A DNA stretch of 64,000 bases from Neomicrococcus aestuarii (GCF_014201135.1 NZ_JACHDR010000001.1:1612001-1676000), one strand, 5' to 3'. Counted from the stretch's first letter, positions 17,496 to 28,075 are shown. The notes: generated by a model not told the origin, from the sequence alone. Translations and numbers: made by a program.

Positions 17496-18395
17496 ATGGG
17501 ACTTGTAGACAATGTAGAGCGTGGTCTAGAGAAGCTCGTCACGAGCGTTTTCCGAGGCTCCGCCCAGGACGGCATCAAACCTGTGGAGATTGCTAGCCGT
17601 TTGCGCAATGAGATGGACGCGCGTTCTTTCGCGCTCTCTCAGGGACGCACGCTGGCGCCAAATAACTTTGACATCCTCTTGTCTCCCGATGATTTTGCTT
17701 CAGCGCGCGAGTGGGGTCCCACGTTGGCTGAAGAACTGTGCGATGTTGCCCTGGATCACGCACATTCGCAGTCCTACACATTGCAGGGTTCCGTTCGTGT
17801 CTCTTTCAAGAAGAACGCTGATACTCGCCCCGGGCTCATCAAGATTCACGCCACGATGTCCAAGGATGGCGAGCCCGAGACTCCTGCTCCGCGCCGCACG
17901 AATCCTCCTGCCCCGACGCAAGCCCCCGCGCAGACCCCGTCGGCGGCGCCTCAGCCTCGCGCTGCCGCACCTGCCGCACCCGTCGCACGGCCCCAAGCGG
18001 CTCCTGCTGCCGCATCCCGCCCGGCCCCTCAGCCGGTCAACACGCCCGCTCCTCCCCCGCAGCGACCGGCCGAAGCGCCACGCACGCAGCCGGTGATCGA
18101 GGTCAACGGCAAGCGTTTCGCCATTAACGCGAGCGCTATTGTGATTGGTCGTTCTAAAGAAGCGGATATCACGGTGGATGATTCGCGCGTGAGCCGCAAA
18201 CATATTGAGATTTTCCGCGACGCTAATGGCATTTTCGTGGAGGATCTTGGCAGCACGAATGGCACTAGCGTGAACGGGTACCGTATTGATGGGCCGGAAG
18301 AACTTCTGGATGGCACCCACATCATGATTGGTAGCACCCGCATTAATTTCCGACTCATGCCGGCATCTCGGCGCACCACCGGAGGTAGTCGATGA
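17496..18395 (+). CDS. fhaA: FHA domain protein FhaA (DUF3662 + FHA)
   Basis: 299 residues from the ATG at 17496, with GGGAGGAG five bases upstream. Residues 1-115 are the DUF3662 domain (GLVDNVERGLEKLVTSVFRG). A long Pro/Ala linker covers about 125-195. The C-terminal FHA domain includes IVIGRSKEADITVDDSRVSR and DLGSTNGTSVNG, with the phosphothreonine-binding Arg and Ser. It reads threonine phosphorylation made by PknA/PknB and links it to peptidoglycan precursor lipid handling (MviN/FhaA model from mycobacteria). First gene of the seven-gene operon. Confidence 0.93.
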   Translation: MGLVDNVERGLEKLVTSVFRGSAQDGIKPVEIASRLRNEMDARSFALSQGRTLAPNNFDILLSPDDFASAREWGPTLAEELCDVALDHAHSQSYTLQGSVRVSFKKNADTRPGLIKIHATMSKDGEPETPAPRRTNPPAPTQAPAQTPSAAPQPRAAAPAAPVARPQAAPAAASRPAPQPVNTPAPPPQRPAEAPRTQPVIEVNGKRFAINASAIVIGRSKEADITVDDSRVSRKHIEIFRDANGIFVEDLGSTNGTSVNGYRIDGPEELLDGTHIMIGSTRINFRLMPASRRTTGGSR

Positions 18396-18994
18396 GCGAA
18401 CTAGCCCTTCTTGCCCTCCGTTTGGGTTTCCTTTTACTTTTGTGGATTTTCATTTTCATGATCATCGGTTCACTTCGCCGTGACTTGGTGATCGGCCGCC
18501 GCAACAAGGCACGTCAGGCGACGGCCGCGGAAGGCTTGGCAACGGGCACTAGCTCGGTTCCAGTGACCAGCCCGGCTACCGCTGGCATGGGGGTTTCCCA
18601 GTACGACGGCGCAGCTTCAGCGGGTGCCTCCCCTGCGGGATCGTCCGCCCCGGCTTCGCAGGCTCCTGTGGCTGCAGCGCCGCCGCGAACGGCGGCACGA
18701 CCTGCTCCCAAGAAGTTGGTCATCCTGGAAGGACCCCTCAAGGGTCGGGATTTTGAATTGGCTGCGAGCCCATTGTTGTTGGGTCGCGCTCAAGAGGCCA
18801 CCGTGGTGTTGGACGACGATTACGCTTCGGGGCGTCACGCACGCTTGTATCCGCAAGGTTCGCAGTGGTTTTTGGAAGATTTGGGCTCCACGAATGGCAC
18901 CTTTGTGGGTGATGAACGTCTGAACCGTGCACAACGCGTGGGTCCGGGGCAACTCATCCGCATTGGTAAGACCGTCATGGAGCTGAGGCCTTAA
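18392..18994 (+). CDS. fhaB: FHA domain protein FhaB
   Basis: 200 residues. One membrane helix near the N-terminus (LLALRLGFLLLLWIFIFMII), an Ala/Pro-rich linker, then an FHA domain (LLLGRAQEATVVLDDDYASG; DLGSTNGTFVGDERL). Known as FipA/FhaB in mycobacteria, where it binds FtsZ/FtsQ and phosphorylated partners. Overlaps fhaA by four bases and meets pstP by one base. Confidence 0.92.
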   Translation: MSELALLALRLGFLLLLWIFIFMIIGSLRRDLVIGRRNKARQATAAEGLATGTSSVPVTSPATAGMGVSQYDGAASAGASPAGSSAPASQAPVAAAPPRTAARPAPKKLVILEGPLKGRDFELAASPLLLGRAQEATVVLDDDYASGRHARLYPQGSQWFLEDLGSTNGTFVGDERLNRAQRVGPGQLIRIGKTVMELRP

Positions 18995-20739
18995 TGCCGC
19001 TAGCGCTCCGCTTTGCGGCAGCGTCCCACGTGGGGCGTGTCCGCTCGAAAAACGACGATTCCGGGTACGCGGGAACCTACTTCGCTGTAGTGGCGGATGG
19101 TATGGGTGGCCACGTGGGCGGAGACGTGGCGTCTGCTTCCACGGTGCTGGATTTGGTGCACCTGGATCGGCCGCACCATGAAGGTGCGGAGACCATCCTT
19201 CCCGACGAGATTCAGACGGCCAACACCATCCTGAACGAACTCGTCAATCACAACCCCAAGCTTCAGGGCATGGGAACCACCGTGACCGCACTCTTGCTCA
19301 CGGATGAGACTTTTCAGTTCAGCCACATTGGCGATTCGCGCGCGTACCGTCTCAAGGACGGTGTGTTTGAGCAGATCAGCAAAGACCACACCTTCGTGCA
19401 ACGACTGGTGGACGAAGGCCGGATTCGTCCCGAAGAGGCGGAAACGCACCCCCACAAGAACGTCTTGATGCGCGTCTTGGGTGATTCGGACGCCAGCCCG
19501 GAGCTGGATATTGAACAGATTCCGGTAGCCCCTGGCGAGCGCTGGCTGTTGTGTTCAGACGGCTTGAACGCGTGCGTTTCTGAAGCTGTGGTGGAGCGTA
19601 TTGTGCGCGGCACCAAGGATCTTCAAGAAGCCACCGATGACCTAGTTCAAGTCACTCTGGCCAACGGTGCCCCGGATAACGTGACCGTGGTGCTCTTTGA
19701 CGTCGTGGAGGAATCCGAGGACGATCAAGCGCTCAACACGCTTCTCGATAACGCTCGGGCAGCCGGCGACGACCATGCGCCGGACACCGGACAGATCCTC
19801 ATTGCTGCGTCCGGAAGCGACGTTGAAGCCAGCGCGGCGTTGATCCGCCATCAGATGGCCACGCGTCCCCACAAACTCGTGGGCGCAGCGCAGTTGGCTA
19901 CCGAATCGGGTCTGATTCCGATTGTCACCCAGCGTTCTGGCGAACGCCGTGCGGCCGAACTTCTGACTCATAAGTCCGAGCAAGCTCGTCAAGAGCAGCT
20001 GGCAGCCATCGAATCGGCGGAAGCCGCTCAGTTGGCGAAATCGCGCCCCCGCTCCGAGAAGGTGCACGGCCGGCTAGCTGGAGTGGGGCCATCCAATATT
20101 TTGGGCGACGGCACCATTGCGAGCACTCGCCGTTGGGGTCTGCCGCGCTGGCTGGTTCCCGCGTTCTTAGCTTTCATGACTGTGGTCATGGTGGTCATCA
20201 CGTGGTTCGCCTACTCCTGGACGCAGACCCAGTACTACGTGGGCAATTACTCCGGAAAAGTGGCCATCTTCAAGGGTGTTTCCCAAGAGTTGGGCCCACT
20301 GAAGCTGTCCCGCTTGGACACCCCCACGGACATTCCTTTGGATGTGTTGCCCGCCTACACGCAACAGCGCATCACGAACGCGCTTCCTGCTCGAGACCTT
20401 GAGCATGCTCAAGAAATCGTGGGCGAACTGCTGATCACAGCGCGCCAATCCTGCCCGGTGCTTGCACCGGCCACGGGAAGCACCAGCGAGAACGAGACAG
20501 CGACAACCACCGTGCCGAGCTACTGCACGGACAGCGGTTCCATCGAATCGCCGACGCTCGAATCCCCCACTCCTACGCCGGGATCCAGCAGCAGCCCGGC
20601 ATCGGGCTCCTCGAACTCTTCGGGCTCGTCGGGGGCAACGGGATCCTCGAGTTCCGCCGCCGCGTCGCCAACGAGCTCGTCTAACTCCACTTCCACTTCA
20701 TCGCCGGCCGCACCGTCTCCGACCGGAGGTAACTCATGA
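18994..20739 (+). CDS. pstP: PP2C-type serine/threonine phosphatase PstP
   Basis: 581 residues. PP2C catalytic domain at residues 1-240 with the metal motifs RSKNDDSGYAG, VVADGMGGHVGGD, SHIGDSRAYRL and ASPDNVTVVLFD-like GAPDNVTVVLFD. One membrane helix lies near 385-410 (LVPAFLAFMTVVMVVITWF). The outer part is Ser/Thr/Pro-rich and low complexity. It removes phosphates from PknA, PknB and their substrates. Compared with mycobacterial PstP the region between catalytic domain and membrane helix is longer (about 140 residues). Confidence 0.92.
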   Translation: MPLALRFAAASHVGRVRSKNDDSGYAGTYFAVVADGMGGHVGGDVASASTVLDLVHLDRPHHEGAETILPDEIQTANTILNELVNHNPKLQGMGTTVTALLLTDETFQFSHIGDSRAYRLKDGVFEQISKDHTFVQRLVDEGRIRPEEAETHPHKNVLMRVLGDSDASPELDIEQIPVAPGERWLLCSDGLNACVSEAVVERIVRGTKDLQEATDDLVQVTLANGAPDNVTVVLFDVVEESEDDQALNTLLDNARAAGDDHAPDTGQILIAASGSDVEASAALIRHQMATRPHKLVGAAQLATESGLIPIVTQRSGERRAAELLTHKSEQARQEQLAAIESAEAAQLAKSRPRSEKVHGRLAGVGPSNILGDGTIASTRRWGLPRWLVPAFLAFMTVVMVVITWFAYSWTQTQYYVGNYSGKVAIFKGVSQELGPLKLSRLDTPTDIPLDVLPAYTQQRITNALPARDLEHAQEIVGELLITARQSCPVLAPATGSTSENETATTTVPSYCTDSGSIESPTLESPTPTPGSSSSPASGSSNSSGSSGATGSSSSAAASPTSSSNSTSTSSPAAPSPTGGNS

Positions 20740-22301
20740 GCAACATCCAGACCAAACCGGTTCCGCGTCGAAACCTTGAGCTAGTCCTCCTGGTGGTTGC
20801 CTTGGGCATCACCATGGGCGCCAACTGGCTAGTAGACATGGCCGCCCAGAACGAGGCCGGCCAAAGCTTCATGATCCAAGGCGCCGTTTTGGGCGGATTC
20901 GCGCTCGTGGTGCACATTGTCCTGCGCATCTGGGCGAAGTACGCCGACCCCTACATCCTGCCGATTGTGGTGACCCTCAACGGCCTAGGCCTCGCGATGA
21001 TCCACCGCGTGGATAACGCCATCAACGCAGACGCCGCCTCCAGCCAGCTGATGTACACCGGCGTTGCGATGGCGGCCGCCGTCATCACGCTCTGGGCCAT
21101 CCGTGATCACCGCATTTTGCGCCGCGGTACTTATATCTTCTTGGCCGCGTCCGTCCTGCTCTTGCTCATGCCATTGCTTCCGGGTCTTGGCGTCGAAATC
21201 AACGGCTCACGCATCTGGATTGCTCTAGGTCCCTTCACCTTCCAGCCCGGCGAAATCGCCAAGATCACGTTGGCCTTGTTCTTCGCCGGATACCTCTCCA
21301 GCAACCGAGATCTCATCCTGCTGGCTGGTCGCAAGATTGGTCCTATCCAGTTCCCGCGCTTCCGGGATATGGGTCCCATGCTGATCGCGTGGGGCGTGTC
21401 CATCGGCGTTCTGGTGTTCCAGCGTGACCTGGGCTCCTCGATTCTTTTCTTCGGCCTATTCATGGCCATGATCTACGTAGCCACCGGCCGTATTTCGTGG
21501 ATTGTCATAGGTCTCAGCCTGGTAGCCGTCGCCGCCGTCTTCGCGGTGAACTTCATGAGCCACGTGCAATTGCGCGTTGACGCGTGGATCAACGCTTTTG
21601 ATCCCGAGGTCTACAACCGCCAGTACGGTAGCTCCCGGCAGATTGTCCAAGGACTCTTTGGTCTAGGCACGGGCGGCATGACAGGTACCGGCCTCGGCGA
21701 GGGAAGCCCCCGCTTGGTGCCGCTCGCCAACTCGGACATGATCATGGCCGTCTTCGGCGAAGAGCTGGGCCTCATCGGCGTCACGGCAATTGTGCTGTTG
21801 TTCGTCCTCTTGGTCAGTCGCGGAATCCGCGCCGCCCTTGGCACCCGCGATGGCTTCGGAAAGCTTCTGGCCACGGGCTTGAGCTTCACTATTGCCCTGC
21901 AGTGCTTCGTGGTGATCGGTGGCGTCACACGACTCATACCGCTCACCGGTCTGACCACGCCGTTCATGTCCGCCGGCGGTTCCGCGCTGTTGTCCAACTG
22001 GATCATCGTGGCCTTGTTGCTCTTGGTCTCCCACAACGCACGCCGCCCCATCACCACTGCCGGACCGCTCACCGCGGAAGAATCGCAGCGAGTGACGGAA
22101 ATGAACGCACGCAGTGCGCTCGACGCAACCCCCGAACCCCACGCGGTGCGCACCAATCTTTCACGGGGAGCGGCAGCCCACGTGGCGTCGTCGTCCTCTA
22201 AAAAAGAGGAATCCGGAACCGGCAAAGGAACCAGCGCTGGCACAGACACGGTTGACCTCACACCGAAACCCGGTCCCAAGTCCGAAGGAGGCGACGCATG
22301 A
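20736..22301 (+). CDS. rodA: FtsW/RodA/SpoVE family peptidoglycan polymerase
   Basis: 521 residues with about 12 membrane helices. SEDS signatures include INGSRIWIALGPFTFQPGE, the QRDLGSS block (residues beginning VFQRDLG) and GLTTPFMSAGGSALLSNW, where the conserved PFxSxG motif is seen. It polymerises glycan strands from lipid II and pairs with the class B PBP encoded next. A cytoplasmic C-terminal tail of about 75 residues is hydrophilic and holds a dispersed-motif copy (ASSSSKKEE). Overlaps both neighbours by four bases. Confidence 0.92.
   Translation: MSNIQTKPVPRRNLELVLLVVALGITMGANWLVDMAAQNEAGQSFMIQGAVLGGFALVVHIVLRIWAKYADPYILPIVVTLNGLGLAMIHRVDNAINADAASSQLMYTGVAMAAAVITLWAIRDHRILRRGTYIFLAASVLLLLMPLLPGLGVEINGSRIWIALGPFTFQPGEIAKITLALFFAGYLSSNRDLILLAGRKIGPIQFPRFRDMGPMLIAWGVSIGVLVFQRDLGSSILFFGLFMAMIYVATGRISWIVIGLSLVAVAAVFAVNFMSHVQLRVDAWINAFDPEVYNRQYGSSRQIVQGLFGLGTGGMTGTGLGEGSPRLVPLANSDMIMAVFGEELGLIGVTAIVLLFVLLVSRGIRAALGTRDGFGKLLATGLSFTIALQCFVVIGGVTRLIPLTGLTTPFMSAGGSALLSNWIIVALLLLVSHNARRPITTAGPLTAEESQRVTEMNARSALDATPEPHAVRTNLSRGAAAHVASSSSKKEESGTGKGTSAGTDTVDLTPKPGPKSEGGDA
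22184..22206 (+). repeat. Dispersed motif copy, in RodA C-terminal tail
   Basis: GGCGTCGTCGTCCTCT then AAAAAAG. The upstream GCAAGCT half is lost; core 3' part and tail are kept. It encodes the ASSSSKK linker. Confidence 0.45.
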
Positions 22302-23746
22302 ATCAGGCCATTAGAAACACCTGGATCGCAGCCCTAGCGCTCTTCCTTTTGGTGATGGGCAGCCTCACCTACGTGCAGTTCTTCGCCGCGGGTGACCTCA
22401 ACGCCAACGCCTTGAACACACGTCAGCTCTACCGAGAATTCGATCTTCCGCGTGGCGCCATTTTGGTGGACGGAGAGCCGATCGCCGAGTCCGTAGCCAC
22501 CGAGGGCGGGGACTTCTCTTACCAGCGCAAGTACCTTGAGCCGGAACTGTACGCGCACCTGACGGGTTTCTACTCGCTCGCCTACGGCACACGCCACCTC
22601 GAATCGACGCTCAACAAAGAGCTCAGTGGGCAATCGGACAGCTTGTTCTATGACCGCATGGTGAACCTCTTGACGGGCGGCACCAACGAGGGCGCGTCCG
22701 TGGAGCTGACCATCGAGGGCGACCTGCAGCAAGCCGTCTACGACGCTCTGCCAGACGGCATGCAGGCCACGGCTATTGTCACGGATCCCTCAACGGGAGA
22801 CATCCTCGCGATGGCGTCCAAGCCCAGCTACGACCCCAACCTGCTTTCGGTGCACAGCACCAGCCAGGCCACGGCCAACATGGCGGAAATCCTCGAAACC
22901 ACAGGACTCTCGCCGAACATCAACCCCGCAATCGGACACTTGATTGCGCCCGGTTCTACGTTCAAGCTCATCCCGCTAATCGCCGCGCTCGAATCCGGCA
23001 AGTACAACGTGGATGACACCTACGCGAACCCCACGGAGATCACGCTTCCTGGCACCAGCACCACGCTAAGCAACTTCAGCGAAGGCATTTGTGCCAACCA
23101 AACTACTGCTGATCTGGACTTCATCATTGCCCAGTCCTGTAACACCCCGTTCGTGACCATGAGCGAGACCGTGGGTGAGGACGCAATCCGCGCCACCGCA
23201 GAACGCTTTGGATTCGCGCAAGAGTTCCAGATCCCCATGCGCGTCACGGCGTCCGTCTTCCCTGAGGACATCGACGCCGCCCAGCTCGCGATGAGCTCGA
23301 TTGGCCAGTACAACACCAAGGCCACCCCGCTCCAGATGAACATGGTTGCCATGGGTATCGCGAACGACGGCGTGGTCATGAAGCCAAACATCATCGAGAA
23401 GGTCACCGCAGCGGACTTGCGCGTCTTGCAAGAGCCGCAGCCAGAGCAGCTCAGCGTTGCCACCACCAAGGAAGTGGCGGATGACGTCACGGAACTCATG
23501 CGTCAACCCGTCTTGAGCGGCACCGCCATGGGCGCCGCAGTGGACGGCGTGGACCTCGCGGCGAAGACCGGTACGGCCGATATCGGCACCTCCGGCCTCG
23601 TCAATGGATGGATCACCGGCTTTGCGCCAGCAGATAATCCCCAAGTTGCCATTACGGTTGTTGTAGAGCGAATTTCCTATGACGAAAGCCGCGGCACATC
23701 TAGTTCGATCATGAAGAAAATTCTTGAGGCGGTGTTCAATAAGTGA
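22298..23746 (+). CDS. pbpA: Penicillin-binding protein A (class B transpeptidase)
   Basis: 482 residues. One N-terminal membrane helix ([20 protein letters not shown]), a dimerisation region, then the transpeptidase domain. Active-site motifs are present: S220-T-F-K223, S280-C-N282 and K423-T-G425. It cross-links peptidoglycan outside the membrane. Forms a SEDS/PBP pair with the adjacent rodA product. Overlaps rodA and pknA by four bases. Confidence 0.94.
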   Translation: MNQAIRNTWIAALALFLLVMGSLTYVQFFAAGDLNANALNTRQLYREFDLPRGAILVDGEPIAESVATEGGDFSYQRKYLEPELYAHLTGFYSLAYGTRHLESTLNKELSGQSDSLFYDRMVNLLTGGTNEGASVELTIEGDLQQAVYDALPDGMQATAIVTDPSTGDILAMASKPSYDPNLLSVHSTSQATANMAEILETTGLSPNINPAIGHLIAPGSTFKLIPLIAALESGKYNVDDTYANPTEITLPGTSTTLSNFSEGICANQTTADLDFIIAQSCNTPFVTMSETVGEDAIRATAERFGFAQEFQIPMRVTASVFPEDIDAAQLAMSSIGQYNTKATPLQMNMVAMGIANDGVVMKPNIIEKVTAADLRVLQEPQPEQLSVATTKEVADDVTELMRQPVLSGTAMGAAVDGVDLAAKTGTADIGTSGLVNGWITGFAPADNPQVAITVVVERISYDESRGTSSSIMKKILEAVFNK

Positions 23747-25770
23747 GGCCTACATCCGGGATCACGCTCGGCGGACGGTACAAGTTAACCGAACGCATTG
23801 CGATTGGCGGCATGGGCGAGGTCTGGAAGTCTCGCGATGAGATTCTTGGTCGCATCGTGGCCATCAAGATTCTCAAAGAGGAATACACCGGGGACAACGG
23901 CTTCTTGGAGCGCTTCCGCGCGGAAGCCCGGCACACCGCCCTCCTGAACCACTCCGGCATCGCCAACGTCTTTGACTACGGTGAAGAGGCCGGTTCGGCG
24001 TACCTCGTCATGGAGCACGTTCCGGGTCCGCCGCTCTCCTCCATCATTGAACGCGAACGCCAGCTCTCGCCGGACCGCACGCTCTCCATCATCGCGCAGA
24101 CCGCACGTGCCCTCGCGGCCGCTCATGATCGTGGCCTGGTGCACCGTGACGTGAAGCCGGGCAACCTGCTCATGCTTGATGACGGCCGCGTCAAGATCAC
24201 CGACTTCGGTATCGCCCGCCTTGCAGACCAGATCCCGTTGACCGCCACCGGCCAGGTGATGGGCACGGCCCAGTATTTGGCCCCGGAGCAGGCAACGGGC
24301 CAGCAGGCCACTGGCACCTCTGACATCTACGCCCTTGGCATCATTGGCTACGAGTGCTTGGCTGGCCGCCGTCCGTTCACGGGCGAGTCTCAAATCGCGA
24401 TCGCCTTGGCGCAAGTCAACGATCCACCGCCAGCTTTGCCGGACTCCATCCCGGCTCCCGTGCGCGCGCTCATCATGTCCATGCTGGCCAAGGACCCCAA
24501 GCAGCGTCCGGAGAGCGCCAACAAGCTAGCCGAAGCCGCCGACGCCTTGCGCGTAGGCGACGTCCGCCGCGCTACCGCTGCTGTCCCAGGCATGCTCTTG
24601 GTGGATGAACCAATCACTGCGTCCGGTGACGTCGTAGAACCACAGACCGCAGCCACGCAGGCGGTGTCTGAGATTCCGGTAGATCAGGACGATTCAGCTC
24701 CGAAGACCTCGGCCCTGCCGGTTGCCGGAGCGGCCGCCGCTGGCGCCGGACTCGGTGCCGGAGCAGGTATTGCAGCAGGCTCAGCCGGTGCCGCAGCAGC
24801 TGAGGCACCGTCCTATGACGCCACCGCTGACGGAATTTCCGCGTCCTTGAGCGAGGATCAGCGTTCTCAGCAACGCCGGTACTCGCCAGATGACGCAGCG
24901 AGTGAATCCAATCCACCGGTGGCTCAAGGCCGTTCCCGATGGACCTGGCCACTGGTGGCGCTCATCGCGTTGGTGTTGTTCGCGCTCTTGGGTTCGTGGC
25001 TCTTGCCTCAGTTGACGGGCGGTGGATCCTCATCGAGCAGCTCCTCGTCGTCCAGCTCCACGAGCGCCTCTAGCTCCACGAGCGCCTCTAGCTCCACTTC
25101 TAGCTCAGCGTCCTCCAGCGCTTCTTCGAGTGCCTCCTCTTCGGCATCCTCAAGCGCTTCCTCCTCCTCCGCGCCCACTACCGTGAGCATTTCGGAGAGC
25201 CAGTTTGTGGGCATGCAGCTTGAAGAGGCCCTGGCCGAGCTCGAGCAGCTTGGCCTCAAGGGAGACTCCCAAAGCCAAGAAACCAGCGACTCTACGGAGA
25301 ACACGGTCCTGGCTGTCAGCCCAGTTGGAACCGTCGAAGTTGGTTCCACCGTCACGTTGACCTATGCGGTGCCGCCGTCTGATGTGGAAGTTCCGGCTCG
25401 TCTTGAGGGCCAGCCAGAGTCCGAGGTGCTTGCCGCTCTTGCCGAAGCCGGTCTAGAAGCGTCACGTGCAGGCACCGAAGCCAGCGACACTGTTGCTGAA
25501 GGCTCCGTGACCCGCGTTTCGCCGGAATCTGGAAACTCCGTAACCGTCGGCTCCACCGTGCAGTACTGGGTGTCCAGCGGTCCTGCGGCCACGTCCTCCG
25601 CCCCGGCCAGCACCTCCTCGAGCGCTCCAGCGAGTAGCTCGGCGAGCACCCCCGCAGGCACCTCCTCCACCGCACCGACCTCGAGTCCGGCCGCCGCGGC
25701 GTCGTCCGTTCCCTCGGCTGAAGACCGCACCCGCGCCACCGCAACCACTACCCCGACCCCTAGCAGCTGA
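23743..25770 (+). CDS. pknA: PASTA-domain Ser/Thr protein kinase (PknA position)
   Basis: 675 residues, GTG start overlapping the pbpA stop. Kinase domain at about 10-270: Gly-rich loop [13 protein letters not shown] Lys42, catalytic HRD 134-136 and DFG 154-156. A 130-residue Ala-rich linker precedes the membrane helix ([20 protein letters not shown]). Outside lies a long Ser/Ala run, two PASTA domains (ending TLTYAVP and YWVSSGP) and a Ser/Thr/Pro tail. Mycobacterial PknA lacks PASTA domains, so this is the extended form. It phosphorylates division and wall proteins. Confidence 0.9.
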   Translation: MRPTSGITLGGRYKLTERIAIGGMGEVWKSRDEILGRIVAIKILKEEYTGDNGFLERFRAEARHTALLNHSGIANVFDYGEEAGSAYLVMEHVPGPPLSSIIERERQLSPDRTLSIIAQTARALAAAHDRGLVHRDVKPGNLLMLDDGRVKITDFGIARLADQIPLTATGQVMGTAQYLAPEQATGQQATGTSDIYALGIIGYECLAGRRPFTGESQIAIALAQVNDPPPALPDSIPAPVRALIMSMLAKDPKQRPESANKLAEAADALRVGDVRRATAAVPGMLLVDEPITASGDVVEPQTAATQAVSEIPVDQDDSAPKTSALPVAGAAAAGAGLGAGAGIAAGSAGAAAAEAPSYDATADGISASLSEDQRSQQRRYSPDDAASESNPPVAQGRSRWTWPLVALIALVLFALLGSWLLPQLTGGGSSSSSSSSSSSTSASSSTSASSSTSSSASSSASSSASSSASSSASSSSAPTTVSISESQFVGMQLEEALAELEQLGLKGDSQSQETSDSTENTVLAVSPVGTVEVGSTVTLTYAVPPSDVEVPARLEGQPESEVLAALAEAGLEASRAGTEASDTVAEGSVTRVSPESGNSVTVGSTVQYWVSSGPAATSSAPASTSSSAPASSSASTPAGTSSTAPTSSPAAAASSVPSAEDRTRATATTTPTPSS

Positions 25771-25784
25771 CGCTAGAGCGAAAC

Positions 25785-28028
25785 ATGACTAATACATCGC
25801 CTCCCTCCGTTCTCAACGATCGCTACGCCATCAAGTCATTGATTGGCCGTGGCGGGATGGCCGATGTGTTTTTGGCTCATGATGAGCTGTTGGGTCGCGA
25901 GGTAGCGGTCAAGCTGTTGCGCCGTGATACCGCGGGGGATCCCATGGTGGTCACGCGATTCCGCCGCGAGGCCAAGGCTGTTGCGGGGCTGAACCACCAC
26001 TCGATCGTCCAGGTGTATGACACTGGCGAACACAAGCGCCTCGATGAGGGCAACCAGGAATTCCGGGTGCCGTTCATTGTCATGGAGTACGTCAAGGGCC
26101 GGACCCTGCGCGATCTGCTCAAAGCCGGCGAGATCACGGTGGAGCTCGCGCAGACGTATACGCGCGGCGTGCTCTCGGCGCTTGCGTTCAGTCACCAACG
26201 CGGCATTGTGCACCGGGATATCAAGCCGGCGAACGTCATTGTCACTGAGTCCGGCCACATCAAGGTCATGGATTTTGGTATTGCCCGGGCCTTGGCGGAC
26301 GCGTCGGCGACCGTCACGCAGACGCACGCAATCGTGGGCACCGCCCAGTATTTGTCTCCAGAACAAGCGCGTGGTGAAGCGATTGATTCGCGAAGCGACA
26401 TCTATTCGGCCGGCTGCTTGCTCTTTGAGTTGGCTACGGGGCGACCGCCTTTCGTGGGCGAGAGCGCGGTTTCTGTGGCCTATCAGCACGTCGGCGAGAA
26501 GCCCGTGGCGCCGTCCTCCGTGAACCCGGATGTTTCCCCGGCGCTCGACGCGGTGATTGCCAAGGCTCTCGAGAAGGATCCGGCGGATCGTTTCGCGTCC
26601 GCTCAGGAGTTTGACGCTGCGCTTGAGGCCGTCGAGTCCGGGCTCCCGTTGCGCGACGTGTTGGTGTTGCTGGGTGCTGAGGATACTTCTGAGGACGACG
26701 ACGCAGCTTCCGTCTCAGGGGCCTCGGCCAGCACCAGCGGGGTTGGGGATGATGATGCGGCGACCACGGTTTTGTCCGCGGCTCACGCGTCCGATGCCAC
26801 AGCGGCGTTCTCTACGTTCGATGTGGATGATTCCACGACGGTGCTGAAACCTGCCCCGATGGACTCCACCGCAGCGTTGGGTTCTGCCACCGCGTTAGGG
26901 CTCACCTCTTCAAGTGCTGCAGGTGGTGCTTCTGCCGCGCCTCTTTCCGCTTCGCTAGTCAGCGGAGCGGGCGACAGCGCCGGCGATCGCGATGGTCTGC
27001 CTACGAGTGAGCACGACGAACCAGAGCCGCTCCTTGCTGATTACATGACTAGCGACGATCCACCCCGCCGCCATGCTGGCCGTGGCTGGTGGATCGCGAT
27101 CGTCACGATTCTGTCCCTCGCGCTTCTGGCCGGTGGCGCGTATTTCTTCTTGCAGTGGTCCCAGCAACAGCAGGTTGCCAATGCCACCATCGCGGTCCCT
27201 GCCGTGTCCGGCATGTCCCAAATTGATGCGCAGAATGCGCTGATTGCTGCCGGGCTCCGTCCGCGGACCGAAGAGCGCTTCAGTGACGAGGTTCCGCAAG
27301 GCGAAGTGATCGGCACTGAACCTGGTGCTGGTTCAAACGCTCGCGCGAACGCTGACATCCTCCTCTTGCTGTCCAAGGGTCCCGAGCAGGTCACTATTCC
27401 GAAGGATCTCGAAGGTCAGTCTGAAAGCACCGTGCGGGATCGTCTCGCCAAGCTGAACCTCAGCGTGGATGACGAAGTGGAACACGTCAATGACCCGGAA
27501 ATTCCTGCTGGAATGCTAGTCAAGACCAACCCTGCCCTCGGCGATAAGGTCCGTGCGGGCACTTCGGTCACCATTACGCTCTCCACGGGTCGCGTAGAAG
27601 TTCCGCGCGTTATCGATATGACTCAGGCCAAGGCCACCGAAGCCCTTGAGGCGGACAGCGTGAGGCTCAACGTGCAGATCCAGTACGTGACACGCTCCGG
27701 GGTCACCCCCGGCACCGTGGTTGCTCAGGTTCCGGCCGAAAAAGAATCGGTGGCCCAGGGCAGCATCGTGACCATCAGCGTGGCCCGGGCTGCAGCTCCA
27801 ACTCAGTCGCCAACGACGGAAACGGTCACGGCGACGCCAAGCCCGTCACCATCCAGCAGTCCTTCATCGGAGACCGCGAGTTCGAGCGCCGCATCCACAA
27901 GCGCTGCTCCAACGACTGCGCCGTCGTCCTCCAATAACGGAAACGGAAACGGCAACGGCAACGCGAAGGGCAAGGACAACGGAAACGGCAACGCGAAGGG
28001 CAAGGACAACGGAAACGGAAATGGGTAA
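25785..28028 (+). CDS. pknB: PASTA-domain Ser/Thr protein kinase PknB
   Basis: 747 residues. Kinase domain at about 12-275 with ATP Lys43, HRD 143-145 and DFG 163-165. Membrane helix at about 435-457 (WWIAIVTILSLALLAGGAYF). Three PASTA domains follow (VPAVSGMSQIDAQNAL; IPKDLEGQSESTVRDRL; VPRVIDMTQAKATEAL), one fewer than in mycobacteria. The C-terminus ends in an unusual Gly/Asn/Lys repeat (GNAKGKDN units). PASTA domains sense muropeptides or lipid II. Last gene of the operon; starts 14 bases after pknA. Two dispersed-motif copies lie in disordered segments. Confidence 0.94.
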   Translation: MTNTSPPSVLNDRYAIKSLIGRGGMADVFLAHDELLGREVAVKLLRRDTAGDPMVVTRFRREAKAVAGLNHHSIVQVYDTGEHKRLDEGNQEFRVPFIVMEYVKGRTLRDLLKAGEITVELAQTYTRGVLSALAFSHQRGIVHRDIKPANVIVTESGHIKVMDFGIARALADASATVTQTHAIVGTAQYLSPEQARGEAIDSRSDIYSAGCLLFELATGRPPFVGESAVSVAYQHVGEKPVAPSSVNPDVSPALDAVIAKALEKDPADRFASAQEFDAALEAVESGLPLRDVLVLLGAEDTSEDDDAASVSGASASTSGVGDDDAATTVLSAAHASDATAAFSTFDVDDSTTVLKPAPMDSTAALGSATALGLTSSSAAGGASAAPLSASLVSGAGDSAGDRDGLPTSEHDEPEPLLADYMTSDDPPRRHAGRGWWIAIVTILSLALLAGGAYFFLQWSQQQQVANATIAVPAVSGMSQIDAQNALIAAGLRPRTEERFSDEVPQGEVIGTEPGAGSNARANADILLLLSKGPEQVTIPKDLEGQSESTVRDRLAKLNLSVDDEVEHVNDPEIPAGMLVKTNPALGDKVRAGTSVTITLSTGRVEVPRVIDMTQAKATEALEADSVRLNVQIQYVTRSGVTPGTVVAQVPAEKESVAQGSIVTISVARAAAPTQSPTTETVTATPSPSPSSSPSSETASSSAASTSAAPTTAPSSSNNGNGNGNGNAKGKDNGNGNAKGKDNGNGNG
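26686..26711 (-). repeat. Dispersed motif copy, in PknB juxtamembrane linker
   Basis: Minus strand GGAAGCTGCGTCGTCGTCCT then CAGAAG. The core is intact apart from the first bases. Coding strand reads EDDDAAS. Confidence 0.7.
27916..27937 (+). repeat. Dispersed motif copy, in PknB C-terminal tail
   Basis: CTGCGCCGTCGTCCTCC then AATAAC. Two core differences. Encodes TAPSSSNN. Confidence 0.45.
27943..28020 (+). repeat. Tandem repeats encoding Gly-Asn-Ala-Lys-Gly-Lys-Asp units
   Basis: GGCAACGCGAAGGGCAAGGA occurs twice at a 30-base period, embedded in six-base AACGGA/AACGGC repeats. It encodes the PknB tail. Confidence 0.75.
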
Positions 28029-28049
28029 GCGGTAAGTCCGCCTACCCAT
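28021..28049. terminator. Hairpin at pknB end
   Basis: ATGGGTAAGCGG pairs with CCGCCTACCCAT (one bulge) over a 5-base loop. It overlaps the pknB stop codon and lies before the convergent trpG end, so it may serve both. Confidence 0.5.
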
Positions 28050-28075
28050 CTACTTCCTGCTGTTACTTCTGACTG

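Noticed and set aside
25050-25190. Ser/Ala codon runs in pknA as a mobile or regulatory repeat
   Set aside because: They encode an ordinary low-complexity linker and do not contain the motif core with its AT tail.
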